Assembly (NCBI RefSeq): GCF_009755665.1
Contig: NZ_CP046622.1
Location: 3,720,001-3,784,000, forward strand
DNA length: 64,000 nucleotides
Source: Variovorax paradoxus
Lineage (GTDB): Bacteria > Pseudomonadota > Gammaproteobacteria > Burkholderiales > Burkholderiaceae_C
Direction of reading: 5' to 3'
The notes beneath the pieces were generated by a model. That model did not search any database, was not told where the DNA came from, and saw nothing but the letters and a program-made list of their open reading frames with translations. This document shows positions 29,850-38,390 of the stretch, in pieces. Within the stretch, counting starts at the first letter, position 1. Every line of letters starts with the position of its first letter. Made by a program: the position numbers and the translations under genes.

Positions 29850-30774
29850 CGGCGCAGTGGCCGATGGCGTCGGTGGGCTGCGCCACGGTGCTCAGGCCGG
29901 GGCCGATGAGCGAAGCCCATTCAGGGTCGTCGAAGCCCACGAAGCCCAGCTCCTGCCCGAATTGCCACCCCAGGCGCGCCATGGCCTGGGCGACACGAAG
30001 CGTGACCACCGCATTGCCCGCGACCACCGCCGCACGGCGCCCTCGCTTTGCGCGCCGATGCAAGGCACGCAAGGCTTCGTCCAGCGCATCGGTTTCTCCC
30101 TCGACGCTTTCGAACACCTCGCCTGCCACGCGCGGCTCGTGCGCGGCCACGCAGGCACCGAAGGCGGCGGTGCGTTCACGCCGCGAACTCACGCCCTTCT
30201 GCGGCTCGGTCACGTAGAGCAGTTCGCGGTAGCCGCCTTCGACCAGGTGGCCACAGGTGTCCCGCATGGCCGAATGGTTGTCGAGCGAGACGAAGTCGGT
30301 GTGCATGCCGGCGTGCCGCCGGTCGACCAGCACCGCGGGCTTGCCGTGCAGCGTGACGGCATCGACCACGTTGCTGCCACGCCCCAGCGTGTTAAGAATG
30401 AAACCGTCGACCTGGTAGCCCGCAAGCGCATCGATGGCCTCGCGCTCGCGTTCGCTCTCGTTGCCCAGGTTGAACAGCATCACCAGGTAGCCCGCGTCCT
30501 GGCAGGCCTTTTCGGCGCCGCGCAGCACCGCCACTGAATACGGGTTGGTGATGTCCGCCACGATCAGGCCGATCAGGCGCGAGCGCCCATGGCTCAGTGC
30601 CTGCGCCATGGGGCTGGGGGTGTAGGCCAGCTTGGCGATGGCCGCCTCGACCCGCGCGGCGATGTCGCGGCTCAAGAGGCGTTCGCGGTGGTTGAGAAAG
30701 CGCGAGACGGTGGCTTTGGAGACGCCCGCTGCCTCGGCGACATCGGCGATGGTGGCGCGCCCTGTGGGCTTCAC
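29749..30774 (-). CDS. LacI-family transcriptional regulator of the sugar-acid operon
   Basis: A 341-residue repressor. The helix-turn-helix TIADVAEAAGVSKATVSRFL at residues 8-27 is followed by a periplasmic-binding-like effector domain (RLIGLIVADITNPYSVAVLRG onward). The start is GTG 30774 with AAGGAG eight bases upstream; longer reading frames run into an intergenic repeat. It is the last gene after ghrB-like, kdgK-like and transporter genes, all minus strand. The perfect palindrome TGAAACCGGTTTCA in the operon promoter at 36647-36660 has the form of a LacI-family operator, so this protein is the probable local repressor. Confidence 0.88.
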   Translation of the reverse strand: MKPTGRATIADVAEAAGVSKATVSRFLNHRERLLSRDIAARVEAAIAKLAYTPSPMAQALSHGRSRLIGLIVADITNPYSVAVLRGAEKACQDAGYLVMLFNLGNESEREREAIDALAGYQVDGFILNTLGRGSNVVDAVTLHGKPAVLVDRRHAGMHTDFVSLDNHSAMRDTCGHLVEGGYRELLYVTEPQKGVSSRRERTAAFGACVAAHEPRVAGEVFESVEGETDALDEALRALHRRAKRGRRAAVVAGNAVVTLRVAQAMARLGWQFGQELGFVGFDDPEWASLIGPGLSTVAQPTDAIGHCAATCLIERLQGLDVAARQLLLPGQLVVRGSSQPA

Positions 30775-30783
30775 GGTTTTTCT

Positions 30784-30878
30784 CCTTCCCCCGCTGGGGG
30801 AAGGTTGGGATGGGGGCAGGCAGAGAGCGCAAGGGATACGCCGCTTGCCCCCACCCCTGCCCTCCCCCGGGAGGGCAG
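30784..30878. repeat. Nested inverted repeats between ghrB-like gene and lacI
   Basis: Two perfect hairpins, CCTTCCCCC/GGGGGAAGG with a 3-nt loop (30784-30804) and CTGCCCTCCC/GGGAGGGCAG with a 2-nt loop (30857-30878), flank an outer pairing TGGGGGCA/TGCCCCCA (30811-30818 with 30846-30853). G/C-rich units of this type are dispersed in Burkholderiales genomes (recalled, not searched). It may act as an attenuator or mRNA stabiliser between the two genes. Confidence 0.6.
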
Positions 30879-30901
30879 GGAGAAAATCCTCGAGGGCGGC
30901 T

Positions 30902-31885
30902 TCATGCAGCCGCCGTGTCGTACGGCGCCGTCGGCTTCTCGCCGGCCAACACCTGCAGCAGGTTCGTGGTTGCCAGCTCAGCCATCGCATGCCGCGTCTC
31001 ATGCGTCGCCGAACCAATGTGCGGCAGCGGCGTGACGCGCGGATGCGTGCGCAGCGGCGAATCGGCGGGCAGCGGTTCTTTCGCAAACACGTCGAGACCG
31101 GCGGCGCGCAGCGTGCCATGGTCGAGCGCGTGAAGCAAGGCAGCTTCGTTCACGGTGGCTCCACGGCCGCCGTTGATGAAAGACGCCCCCGGCTTCATGC
31201 GCGCGAAGAAGTCGGCATCGATCATGCCGCGCGTCGCATCCGTCAGCGGAAGCATCGCCAGAACGATGTCCGAACGCGCGAGCAGTTCGTCGAGCGGCGT
31301 GTGCGTGGCCCGGCCTTGCAGCTCCGGCGCCTGCGCGGCCAGGTCGACCGGGCGGCGCGAGTGATAGAGCACCGGCATGCCGAAACCCAGGGCTGCGCGC
31401 CGTGCCACGGCCTGGCCGATGCGGCCGAAGCCAAGAACGCCAAGCGTCTTGCCGTGCACATCGGTGCCGAAGAACTCTTCGCCGATGTTCTTGGTCCAGC
31501 GGCCTTCGCGCACGAGGTTCGACAACTCGACTACGCGGCGCTGCGTGGCCATCAGGATCGCGAACACCGTGTCGGCCACGGTCTCGGTCAGCACGTCGGG
31601 CGTATGGCACAGCACGATGCCGCGCTTGTGCAGCTCCGCCAGCGGATAGTTGTCGACACCGACCGACACGCTCGAGATCACCTCGAGTTGGGGCGCCGCG
31701 TCGAGCAGCGCCGCATCGACCGTGTGGCTCGAGCCGATCAGGCCGTTCGCGGTGCGCAGGGCCTCGGCAAAGGCCTCGGGTTCCTTGCGCGGGTCGGCAA
31801 CGGCCACATGGTGCGCGGCCTGCAGGCGCGCCAGCTGGTCTTGGGGCAGCGCCCTGAAGACGAGCACGTTCTTTTGTGTGGTCAT
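30902..31885 (-). CDS. D-2-hydroxyacid dehydrogenase, GhrB / 2-ketogluconate reductase-like
   Basis: A 327-residue NAD(P)-dependent enzyme of the D-isomer-specific 2-hydroxyacid dehydrogenase family. The Rossmann motif LGVLGFGRIGQAVARRAALG is near residue 150, and the catalytic set is Arg in INGGRGATVNE, Glu in DVFAKEPLPA and His in LPHIGSAT. Relatives reduce glyoxylate, hydroxypyruvate or 2-ketogluconate. Next to a KdgK-like kinase a 2-keto sugar acid is a better guess than glyoxylate. It starts two bases after the kinase stop. Confidence 0.8.
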   Translation of the reverse strand: MTTQKNVLVFRALPQDQLARLQAAHHVAVADPRKEPEAFAEALRTANGLIGSSHTVDAALLDAAPQLEVISSVSVGVDNYPLAELHKRGIVLCHTPDVLTETVADTVFAILMATQRRVVELSNLVREGRWTKNIGEEFFGTDVHGKTLGVLGFGRIGQAVARRAALGFGMPVLYHSRRPVDLAAQAPELQGRATHTPLDELLARSDIVLAMLPLTDATRGMIDADFFARMKPGASFINGGRGATVNEAALLHALDHGTLRAAGLDVFAKEPLPADSPLRTHPRVTPLPHIGSATHETRHAMAELATTNLLQVLAGEKPTAPYDTAAA

Positions 31886-31887
31886 GG

Positions 31888-32841
31888 TCAGAGTCCTGCT
31901 TCTTCGAGTTCGGCGCGCGTCGGCAAGCCTTCGGTATCGCCCAGCACCTGCACCGCGCGTGCACCGATCCAGGCACCGCGGCGCACGGCCTCGGGCACGC
32001 TCTTGCCTTCGAGCAATGCGCTCACCACGCCGGCCGCAAAGCCGTCGCCCGCGCCCACGGTGTCGACCACTTCCTTCACCGGAAAGCCCTCGGTGCGGCC
32101 GGTGCCGGCCACCTCGCTGTCGTAGTACGCGCCTTCGGAACCGAGCTTGACCACCACCAGCTTCGCACCGCGCTCGCGGTAGAAGCGCGCCACGTCTTCG
32201 GGCTGGGTATGGCCGGTGAGCAGCAGACCCTCTTCGATGCCGGGCAACACCCAGTCGGCGCGCGAAGCCAGTTCGTTGATCCAGTGGCGCATGGTGTCGG
32301 TCGACGGCCAGAGCGTGGGCCGCAGGTTGGTGTCGAACGAAATGGTGCGGCCGGCCGCGCGCATCACGTCCATCGTCTTGAGAGCGGCCTCCAGGCTGGT
32401 GTCGGAGATGGCCGGGAACACGCCCGTGGCATGCAGGTGGCGCGCCGAACGCAGCCAGGCCTCATCGACATCGGCAGGGCCCATGTGGCTCGCGGCCGAG
32501 CCCTTGCGGTGGTATTCGACCGGCGGATCGCTGCCGTCGGTGACCCGTCCCTTGAACTGGAAGCCGGTGCGCTGCGCGGGGTCGCAGATCACGTGCGAGC
32601 AGTCGATGCCCTCGGCTTTCATCGTCGCAATCAGATAGCGCCCCATCGAGTCGGTGCCCAGCCGGCTGGCCCAGCCCACCTTGAGGCCGAGGCGCGAAAG
32701 GCCGATGGCCACGTTCGTCTCGGCACCGGCGGTGCGCTTGTAGAACGCCTCTGCGTTTTCCAGCGGACCGGGCCGGTCGGCCACCAGCAGCAGCATGGCT
32801 TCGCCGAACAGGGCAACGTCGAAAGCGGTCGGTTCTGTCAT
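31888..32841 (-). CDS. kdgK: PfkB-family sugar kinase, probably 2-keto-3-deoxygluconate kinase
   Basis: A 317-residue ribokinase-fold enzyme. The PfkB signature DTVGAGDGFAAGVVSALLEG holds the catalytic Asp near residue 256, and the N-terminal substrate region AGAETNVAIGLSRLGLKVGW is typical. KdgK phosphorylates 2-keto-3-deoxygluconate to KDPG, the Entner-Doudoroff intermediate. Specificity for KDG, 2-ketogluconate or another sugar acid cannot be fixed from sequence alone. Between a sugar isomerase-like and a reductase gene in the LacI-controlled operon. Confidence 0.75.
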   Translation of the reverse strand: MTEPTAFDVALFGEAMLLLVADRPGPLENAEAFYKRTAGAETNVAIGLSRLGLKVGWASRLGTDSMGRYLIATMKAEGIDCSHVICDPAQRTGFQFKGRVTDGSDPPVEYHRKGSAASHMGPADVDEAWLRSARHLHATGVFPAISDTSLEAALKTMDVMRAAGRTISFDTNLRPTLWPSTDTMRHWINELASRADWVLPGIEEGLLLTGHTQPEDVARFYRERGAKLVVVKLGSEGAYYDSEVAGTGRTEGFPVKEVVDTVGAGDGFAAGVVSALLEGKSVPEAVRRGAWIGARAVQVLGDTEGLPTRAELEEAGL

Positions 32842-32847
32842 GTATTT

Positions 32848-33591
32848 CTAGGCTCGCGCGGAGCGGATGAAATCGATTTGCGTGCGTGCGACGGCCAGCA
32901 GGTCGTCACCCACCAGAGGGTATTCGATGGCATGCGGCACATCGGCCGGCAGCGCGCGCAGCACGGCGCGCCACGGCGCGGCAGAGTCGCCCAGCGGCAC
33001 GGCCACCCACTTGTGCGGCAGGCGCTGCGCGCCCTTGCAATGCACGTAGCGCACGCGATGCGCAAGCGCCTGGGCGGCCTGCAGCGGGCATTCGCCCAGC
33101 CAGTGCCAGTTGCCCATGTCGAAGGTCATGCCGAGTTCGACGCCGGCCCGGTCTGCCACGTCGAAGAAGGTCTGCAGCGCGGGCAGCGTGCCGGCGCGCA
33201 CCGTCTGGTCGTTTTCGATCAGCAGTTCGACTCGCGTCTCCGCAAGCTGCACCTTCAGGCCCCAGAGCGATCCGTGAGACGACGCACGAAAGTCGCCGAT
33301 CGACATCTTGAGCCGCCTGGCGCCCAGCTTCGTTGCGGCGGCAATGCCGCGTGCCAGTGCGGCGCTGTCGAGCCAGCCGCCTTCGGCCCAGAGGCCTTCG
33401 GGGCTGGAATACACAGAGGCAAGCCCTGCTAGCGAAGGCAGTTCCGCATCGGGGTTGCGCAGCATCTCGCCGCGCACCTCGACTGAATCGGCCCCCGCCT
33501 CGAGCGCCAGCTGCGAGCACCAGAGCTGGCCATGCCGGCCCACCTCGGCCGCACCGAAGGACGACAGAGAAATGAGTACCTGAAAAGACAT
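32848..33591 (-). CDS. Sugar phosphate isomerase/epimerase-like TIM-barrel protein
   Basis: A 247-residue xylose-isomerase-like TIM-barrel protein. Likely metal ligands lie in ELLIENDQ, GMTFDMGNWHWLG and VRYVHCKGAQ, near the expected Glu, Asp-x-x-x-x-His and His positions. Members isomerise, epimerise or dehydrate sugars and sugar acids. The ATG at 33591 overlaps the stop of the upstream ATPase gene as ATGA, which ties uptake to catabolism. Substrate unknown. Confidence 0.75.
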   Translation of the reverse strand: MSFQVLISLSSFGAAEVGRHGQLWCSQLALEAGADSVEVRGEMLRNPDAELPSLAGLASVYSSPEGLWAEGGWLDSAALARGIAAATKLGARRLKMSIGDFRASSHGSLWGLKVQLAETRVELLIENDQTVRAGTLPALQTFFDVADRAGVELGMTFDMGNWHWLGECPLQAAQALAHRVRYVHCKGAQRLPHKWVAVPLGDSAAPWRAVLRALPADVPHAIEYPLVGDDLLAVARTQIDFIRSARA

Positions 33592-34346
33592 CAGTGGGCT
33601 TGGTGCGAGCTCAGGATCTGGCCGAGGAACTGGCGCGTTTTTTCGTTCTGCGGATTGCCGAAGAATTCTTGCGGCGGCGCCTGCTCGACGATCTTGCCTT
33701 CGGCCATGAAGATCACCCGGTCGGCCACGCTGCGGGCAAAGCCCATTTCGTGCGTCACGCACAGCATGGTCATGCCGTCTTCGGCCAGGCCGATCATGGT
33801 GTCGAGCACTTCCTTGACCATCTCGGGATCGAGCGCCGAGGTGGGCTCGTCGAACAGCATGATCTTGGGCGTCATGCACAGCGCGCGCGCAATGGCCACG
33901 CGCTGCTGCTGCCCGCCGGAGAGCTGGCTCGGATACTTGTTGGCCTGCTCCGGAATGCGCACGCGCGTGAGGTACTTCATGGCCACCTCTTCCGCCTGCG
34001 CCTTGCTCATGCCGCGCGAGCGCATGGGCGCGAGCGTGCAGTTTTCCAGAATGGTGAGGTGCGGAAACAGGTTGAACTGCTGAAACACCATGCCCACTTC
34101 GGCACGCACCGCATCCACGTTCTTGCCGCCGGCCGTGAGGTCGATGCCATCGACCACGATGCGGCCCTTCTGCACGGTTTCGAGCCGGTTGATGCAGCGG
34201 ATGAGCGTCGACTTGCCCGAGCCCGAAGGCCCGCAGATCACGATGCGTTCACCCTGGCGCACCGACAGGTCGATGCCGGTCAACACCTGGAATTCACCGT
34301 ACCACTTGTTGACCGCTTCCATGCGGATGATCGATTCCGTCGTCAT
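33591..34346 (-). CDS. Polar-amino-acid-type ABC transporter ATP-binding protein
   Basis: A 251-residue ATPase of the GlnQ/HisP type. Walker A GPSGSGKS, the Q-loop FQQFNLFPHLT, signature LSGGQQQR, Walker B IMLFDEPTSALDP and switch His in CVTHEMGFAR are all intact. It energises the two permeases and binding protein encoded just upstream. Sequence family points to amino acids, but the operon that follows encodes sugar-acid enzymes. The stop is shared with the start of the isomerase-like gene. Confidence 0.92.
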   Translation of the reverse strand: MTTESIIRMEAVNKWYGEFQVLTGIDLSVRQGERIVICGPSGSGKSTLIRCINRLETVQKGRIVVDGIDLTAGGKNVDAVRAEVGMVFQQFNLFPHLTILENCTLAPMRSRGMSKAQAEEVAMKYLTRVRIPEQANKYPSQLSGGQQQRVAIARALCMTPKIMLFDEPTSALDPEMVKEVLDTMIGLAEDGMTMLCVTHEMGFARSVADRVIFMAEGKIVEQAPPQEFFGNPQNEKTRQFLGQILSSHQAH

Positions 34347-34381
34347 GCCAGGATTCCCTTTTCTTCTTCAGCCCTTGCGGT

Positions 34382-35179
34382 TCACTGCATCTTCGGCAGG
34401 TCGGCCTGCAGCCACTTCTGGTAGAGCTTGTTGAGCTCGCCATTGGCGGTGTTCTTGGCAACGAATTCGTTGACCGCCTTGTGCAGCTCTTCCTGGCCCG
34501 GGCGCATCGCGATGCCCATCGATTGCTGCACCAGCGTGAACTTGTTTTCGTAGCTGCCGGCAGGCACGCGCTTGGCGATTTGCGCCGCCACGGTCACCGA
34601 GCAGCCGATGGCATCGACCTGGCCCGAGATCAGTGCCTGCATGGCCGATGCGTCGTCGTCGAAGCGGCGGATTTCGGTGCCTTCGGGCGCGGCCTTGGTC
34701 ACGGCCACGTCTTGCGTCGAAGCGCGGGCCACGCCCACGCGCAAGCCCTTCAGGTCGGCTGCGGCCTTGATGGGGGTCTTGGTGGCGCCGTACAGCACGA
34801 TGGTGGCGGCCGCGTAGGGCTGTGAGAACTGCACCTGCTTGGCGCGCTCGGGCGTGATGGCCAGCGAGGCGACCAGCAGGTCGACCTTGTTGGTCAGCAA
34901 AAACGGAATGCGGTTGGGGCCGGTCACCGGCACGATGTTGGCCTTGACGCCCCACTCCTTGGCGAGCAGCTTGGCCACATCGGCGTCATAGCCGTCGGGC
35001 TGGTTCTGCGCATTGGTGGTGCCATAGGGCGGAAAGTCGACCAGCATGCCAATGGTGATCTCGCCCTTCTTCTTGATGTCGGCCACGGATTGGGCCGAGG
35101 CGAAGGGTGCGAACACGGTGAGCGCGGCGCCAAGGCCAAGGGCAGCCAGCGCAACGCGGCGGGTGGTGGTACGGGTCAT
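34382..35179 (-). CDS. Family-3 periplasmic solute-binding protein
   Basis: A 265-residue binding protein with a Sec signal peptide ([21 protein letters not shown], cleaved near residue 29). The mature part shows GEITIGMLVDFPPYG, DGYDADVAKLLAKEWG and LLVASLAITPERAKQVQFSQ, typical of the polar-amino-acid family. Unlike the binding proteins at 4407 and 27159 it is not a lipoprotein. The family normally binds amino acids, but a carboxylated sugar is suggested by the genes downstream. Confidence 0.9.
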   Translation of the reverse strand: MTRTTTRRVALAALGLGAALTVFAPFASAQSVADIKKKGEITIGMLVDFPPYGTTNAQNQPDGYDADVAKLLAKEWGVKANIVPVTGPNRIPFLLTNKVDLLVASLAITPERAKQVQFSQPYAAATIVLYGATKTPIKAAADLKGLRVGVARASTQDVAVTKAAPEGTEIRRFDDDASAMQALISGQVDAIGCSVTVAAQIAKRVPAGSYENKFTLVQQSMGIAMRPGQEELHKAVNEFVAKNTANGELNKLYQKWLQADLPKMQ

Positions 35180-35235
35180 TGGATGTGTCTCCTGAAAATG
35201 AAAAGGAAGCGACGAGAAGAGAGAAAAACGAAGGA

Positions 35236-35889
35236 TCAGCGTGCGAGCGCCCGTGCGCGCTTGCGTTCCATGCGCCCGGCCAGCAACGAGAGCGGCCAGC
35301 AGATCGCAAAGTAGATGGCGGCCACCACCGAGAACACGATGAGCGGTTGGAAGGTGGCGTTGTTGACGATTTGCCCCGCACGCGTCACCTCCACGAAGCC
35401 GATGATGGCTGCGAGCGAGGTGCCCTTGATGATCTGCACCAGGTAGCCCACGGTGGGCGCCAGCGCAATCTTGAAGGCCTGCGGCAGCACCACGTCGCGC
35501 ATGCGCGCGCTGTACTTGAGGCTCAGCGCCTGGGCGGCTTCCCACTGGCCGCGCGGAACAGCCTCGATGCAGCCGCGCCAGATTTCACCCAGGAAGGCCG
35601 CGCTGTTCAGGATGAGCGCCACGCCTGCGGCAACCCACGGGTTGATGTCGAGCCCCAGCACCGGCGCACCGAAGAACACCAGAAAGAGCTGCAGCAGCAG
35701 CGGCGTGCCCTGGAAGATCTGGATGAAGGTGGTCGACACGCCGCGTGCCCACGCCGACTCGGACGTGCGCATGAGCGCGATGATCAAGCCGAGGATCGCG
35801 CCGCCGACGAATGCAATGGCCGAGAGCGCGAGCGTCCACTTGGCCGCTTCGAGGATGAACAGGAACTCGGGAAAACCGAAGGTACGCAT
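35236..35889 (-). CDS. Polar-amino-acid-type ABC transporter permease (second)
   Basis: A 217-residue permease of the HisM/GlnP type with about four to five membrane segments. The FQGTPLLLQLFLVFFGAP block and the coupling loop EAAQALSLKYSARMRDVVLP are characteristic. It pairs with the permease encoded 28 bp upstream and follows it in the same operon. The C-terminus is basic (GRMERKRARAL). Confidence 0.9.
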   Translation of the reverse strand: MRTFGFPEFLFILEAAKWTLALSAIAFVGGAILGLIIALMRTSESAWARGVSTTFIQIFQGTPLLLQLFLVFFGAPVLGLDINPWVAAGVALILNSAAFLGEIWRGCIEAVPRGQWEAAQALSLKYSARMRDVVLPQAFKIALAPTVGYLVQIIKGTSLAAIIGFVEVTRAGQIVNNATFQPLIVFSVVAAIYFAICWPLSLLAGRMERKRARALAR

Positions 35890-35916
35890 GATGGGTCTTG
35901 CTCCGTCCGCAGCGAA

Positions 35917-36588
35917 TTACCGGCGGTCCGGATAGTTGAGCGTGCGCTTGTAGATCAGCTTGAACATGGCCGAGAAAGCCAGCGCCAGCGCGAGGTAGAT
36001 GGCAGCCACCACGATGTAGATCTCGAAGCTGCGGAAGGTCTGCGACTGAAGGTTGGCGGCCACCGAGGTCAGGTCGTCGGCCGAGATGACCGACACCACG
36101 GCCGAACTCAGCATCAGCAGGATGAACTGGCTGGTGAGCGCCGGGTAAATGGCCTTGAGCGCGGGCTTGATGATCACGAAGCGGAAGATCTCCCAGGGCT
36201 TGAGGTTGAGCGCCCTGCCCGCCTCGATCTGCCCCTTGGGAATCGACTCGATGCCCGCGCGGATGATTTCGGTCGCATACGCGCCGAGGTTCACCACCAT
36301 GGCCACCAGCGCGGCCGTTTGTGGCGACCAGCGCAGGCCGATGGCAGGCAGCGCGAAGAAGAAAAAGAACAGCTGCACCAGGAACGGCGTATTGCGGATG
36401 ACCTCGATGTACGCATTGATGACAAAGCGCAGCCAGCCCGGCCCCGAGGTCTTGCCCCAGGCGCAGAAGATGGCGACCACCAGGCCGATCAGCGTGGCGG
36501 AAAGCGAAAGCTGAATCGTGATCCAGGTGCCCTTGAGCAGCAGCGGCCAGGCAGCGAAGACGGCGTCGAATTGAAACTGGTAGTTCAT
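35917..36588 (-). CDS. Polar-amino-acid-type ABC transporter permease (first)
   Basis: A 223-residue permease starting MNYQFQFDAVFAAWPLLLKG. The ATG at 36588 was preferred to one at 36618, which would add ten residues lacking family character. IEVIRNTPFLVQLFFFFFALP and the coupling loop EAGRALNLKPWEIFRFVIIK are visible. It is the first gene of the operon; its promoter contains the LacI-type palindrome about 60 bp upstream. The sequence FFFFFALP is a run of phenylalanines in a membrane helix. Confidence 0.9.
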   Translation of the reverse strand: MNYQFQFDAVFAAWPLLLKGTWITIQLSLSATLIGLVVAIFCAWGKTSGPGWLRFVINAYIEVIRNTPFLVQLFFFFFALPAIGLRWSPQTAALVAMVVNLGAYATEIIRAGIESIPKGQIEAGRALNLKPWEIFRFVIIKPALKAIYPALTSQFILLMLSSAVVSVISADDLTSVAANLQSQTFRSFEIYIVVAAIYLALALAFSAMFKLIYKRTLNYPDRR

Positions 36589-36640
36589 GGTTGCGAGCAC
36601 GGGCGTTGCCGTGCGCATGCCTCGAAAGCAATGCTTGCAG

Positions 36641-36660
36641 CTTATATGAAACCGGTTTCA
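36641..36660 (-). promoter_or_regulatory. Operon promoter -10 and LacI-type operator
   Basis: The perfect 14-bp palindrome TGAAACCGGTTTCA (36647-36660) directly abuts a minus-strand TATAAG (-10-like, 36641-36646). A repressor bound there would occupy the spacer between -35 and -10. A central CG in a 14-16-bp palindrome is the LacI-family form; the LacI gene is at the end of the same operon. No convincing -35 was found. Confidence 0.7.
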
Positions 36661-36666
36661 GAGCAG

Positions 36667-36702
36667 CCTAGGGATTCCCCTAGGTAGGCACCTCCTGCCT
36701 AC
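36667..36702. promoter_or_regulatory. Two adjacent palindromes upstream of the CorA-like gene
   Basis: CCTAGGG-at-tCCCCTAGG (36667-36684) and GTAGGCA-cctcc-TGCCTAC (36684-36702) lie end to end, ten bases before the ATG at 36712. The second would form a 7-bp hairpin in the 5' leader and could control translation. No Shine-Dalgarno is clear outside it (CCTCC/TGGAG). The function is unknown. Confidence 0.5.
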
Positions 36703-36711
36703 ACTGGAGCG

Positions 36712-38385
36712 ATGCCCAATACATCCTCAGCGCCCGCAGTGCAGCATTTCAGGCAAGCCCTGCTCTGGCCCTTGCGGCTGATGCCGGCACCCGATGCCAA
36801 GCCCGCGCACCACGGCCCGTGGCACGTGCTGCGCGAGATGGGCGACGCATCGCCCTGGCGCGAGGAGATCGACGAATACACCGGGGACAGCAGCCGCTTT
36901 CACGAGCGCCACTACAACGAGTTCGTGAGCTTCCTGCCCTATGTGCAGCGCTTCCTGTACGGCGAGGGCCGCTCAAAGGGCAAGGGCGGCGAAGAAGGCG
37001 GGAACGATGGCGATTCGCCAATGCGCATCTTTCGCCGCCGCGACGTTGCGGCCGTGCGCATGGTGCCGCAGGCCGGCGACGCGCCCATCACGCTCGACGT
37101 GGTGCACTGCGACTTGTATTTCTTCTTCGACATCGACGTGGTGCTGCTCAACCTGGAAGTCGGCGCGGACAACCTGAGCCTTGCGCAAGCGCAAGACCTG
37201 CTCTACCGCTTCGGCCGCGCCTACCCAGCCGGCTGGAGCGCCGATGGCGGCGCGCTGCATTGCATGGCCAGCGTCGAGTGGCTGGCCGCCGACGGCAGCG
37301 TGCTCGCGCGATCGGATGCGCAGCAGCGCGACGCATTTCTCTCGCACGTGGCCGAGCATCGCGCGCCACGCATTTCGGCCCACTGGGCCTACCTGATGCA
37401 GCCGCTGGTGAGCGACCATTCCGACGACCCCGGCGTGCTGCGCTACCGGCAGATCGAGTACTACCGCATGCCGGTGATGGCATACCTTTCGCTCGACGAT
37501 CCGAAGCGCCTCTCGCGCAACGACTTCATCCGGCTAGGCCTGGTCACCGGCGCCGCCGAAGCCGATGCGGCCCGCGATGCCCACCTGCCCTATGCGGAAC
37601 AGCACCTTGCAGACTTCGAGCACAAGTACTGCTACGACCGCTTCTGGGTCGATGCCGGCGCGGCGCCCAACACGCGCTACCTGTGCAACGGCCACGCGCT
37701 GATCGTGGTGGGCGATGCGCGCTCCGAGTTCTTCTGCTGCCGCGACCGCGGCGTGCTTGCGCAGTTCAGGCACCAGCACTTCCTGCTGTTTCTCATCGCG
37801 CATTTTCAGAAGGCATCGCTGCTGATGTTCTCGGACCAGCTTGTGGAGGCGCTCAAGCGGCTCGACATTCGCAGCACGCCGAGCGTGAAGCAGTTCAAGC
37901 GCGCCATCCGCTCGAGCTTCGAACGCTTTCTGCGCTTTACCCACCGCTATTGGTTTCACGAGATTTCCGAACAGGCGCAGGTGCGCGCGCTCTCGCACAT
38001 GTGCACCACGCACCTCGGGCTCGACCCGCTCTACGACGAGGTCAAGTCGCGCATTGCTGACATGAACACCTACCTCGATGCAGACAGCCTGCGGCGGCAG
38101 GCCAGCACCGTGGTGCGGCTTACGGTGGTCACGCTGTTCGGCCTGATCGGCACCGTCACCACGGGCTTTCTGGGCATGAACCTGCTAGCCGAGGCCGACG
38201 CGCCGCTGTGGCGCAAGGCGATCTGGTTCGGCGTGGTGTTCGTCTTCACGACCTGGCTCACGATCTACACGATGGTGAAGTCGCAGCGCCTGTCTGATTT
38301 CATCGATGCGCTATCTAACGATCGGCTGGGGTTTCGCGGGAAGCTCAGTGCGCTGGCGCGGGTCTGGCGGTCTGGGGCGGATTGA
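36712..38385 (+). CDS. CorA-like divalent cation transporter with long N-terminal domain
   Basis: A 557-residue protein. The C-terminal two membrane segments (about 470-500 and 503-525) contain the GMN signature (FLGMN, residues 488-490) that lines the CorA magnesium pore. The N-terminal cytoplasmic part is about 150 residues longer than E. coli CorA and poorly conserved, with a Gly/Glu-rich patch (KGKGGEEGGNDGD). Transport of Mg2+, Co2+ or Ni2+ is likely by family. Palindromes in the leader may regulate it. Divergent from the sugar-acid operon. Confidence 0.8.
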   Translation: MPNTSSAPAVQHFRQALLWPLRLMPAPDAKPAHHGPWHVLREMGDASPWREEIDEYTGDSSRFHERHYNEFVSFLPYVQRFLYGEGRSKGKGGEEGGNDGDSPMRIFRRRDVAAVRMVPQAGDAPITLDVVHCDLYFFFDIDVVLLNLEVGADNLSLAQAQDLLYRFGRAYPAGWSADGGALHCMASVEWLAADGSVLARSDAQQRDAFLSHVAEHRAPRISAHWAYLMQPLVSDHSDDPGVLRYRQIEYYRMPVMAYLSLDDPKRLSRNDFIRLGLVTGAAEADAARDAHLPYAEQHLADFEHKYCYDRFWVDAGAAPNTRYLCNGHALIVVGDARSEFFCCRDRGVLAQFRHQHFLLFLIAHFQKASLLMFSDQLVEALKRLDIRSTPSVKQFKRAIRSSFERFLRFTHRYWFHEISEQAQVRALSHMCTTHLGLDPLYDEVKSRIADMNTYLDADSLRRQASTVVRLTVVTLFGLIGTVTTGFLGMNLLAEADAPLWRKAIWFGVVFVFTTWLTIYTMVKSQRLSDFIDALSNDRLGFRGKLSALARVWRSGAD

Positions 38386-38390
38386 TTGGC

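Noticed and set aside
30775..31119. Longer LacI with about 115 extra N-terminal residues
   Set aside because: The extra sequence is translation of the GC-rich intergenic repeat and ghrB antisense; DNA-binding domain starts at the GTG 30774.
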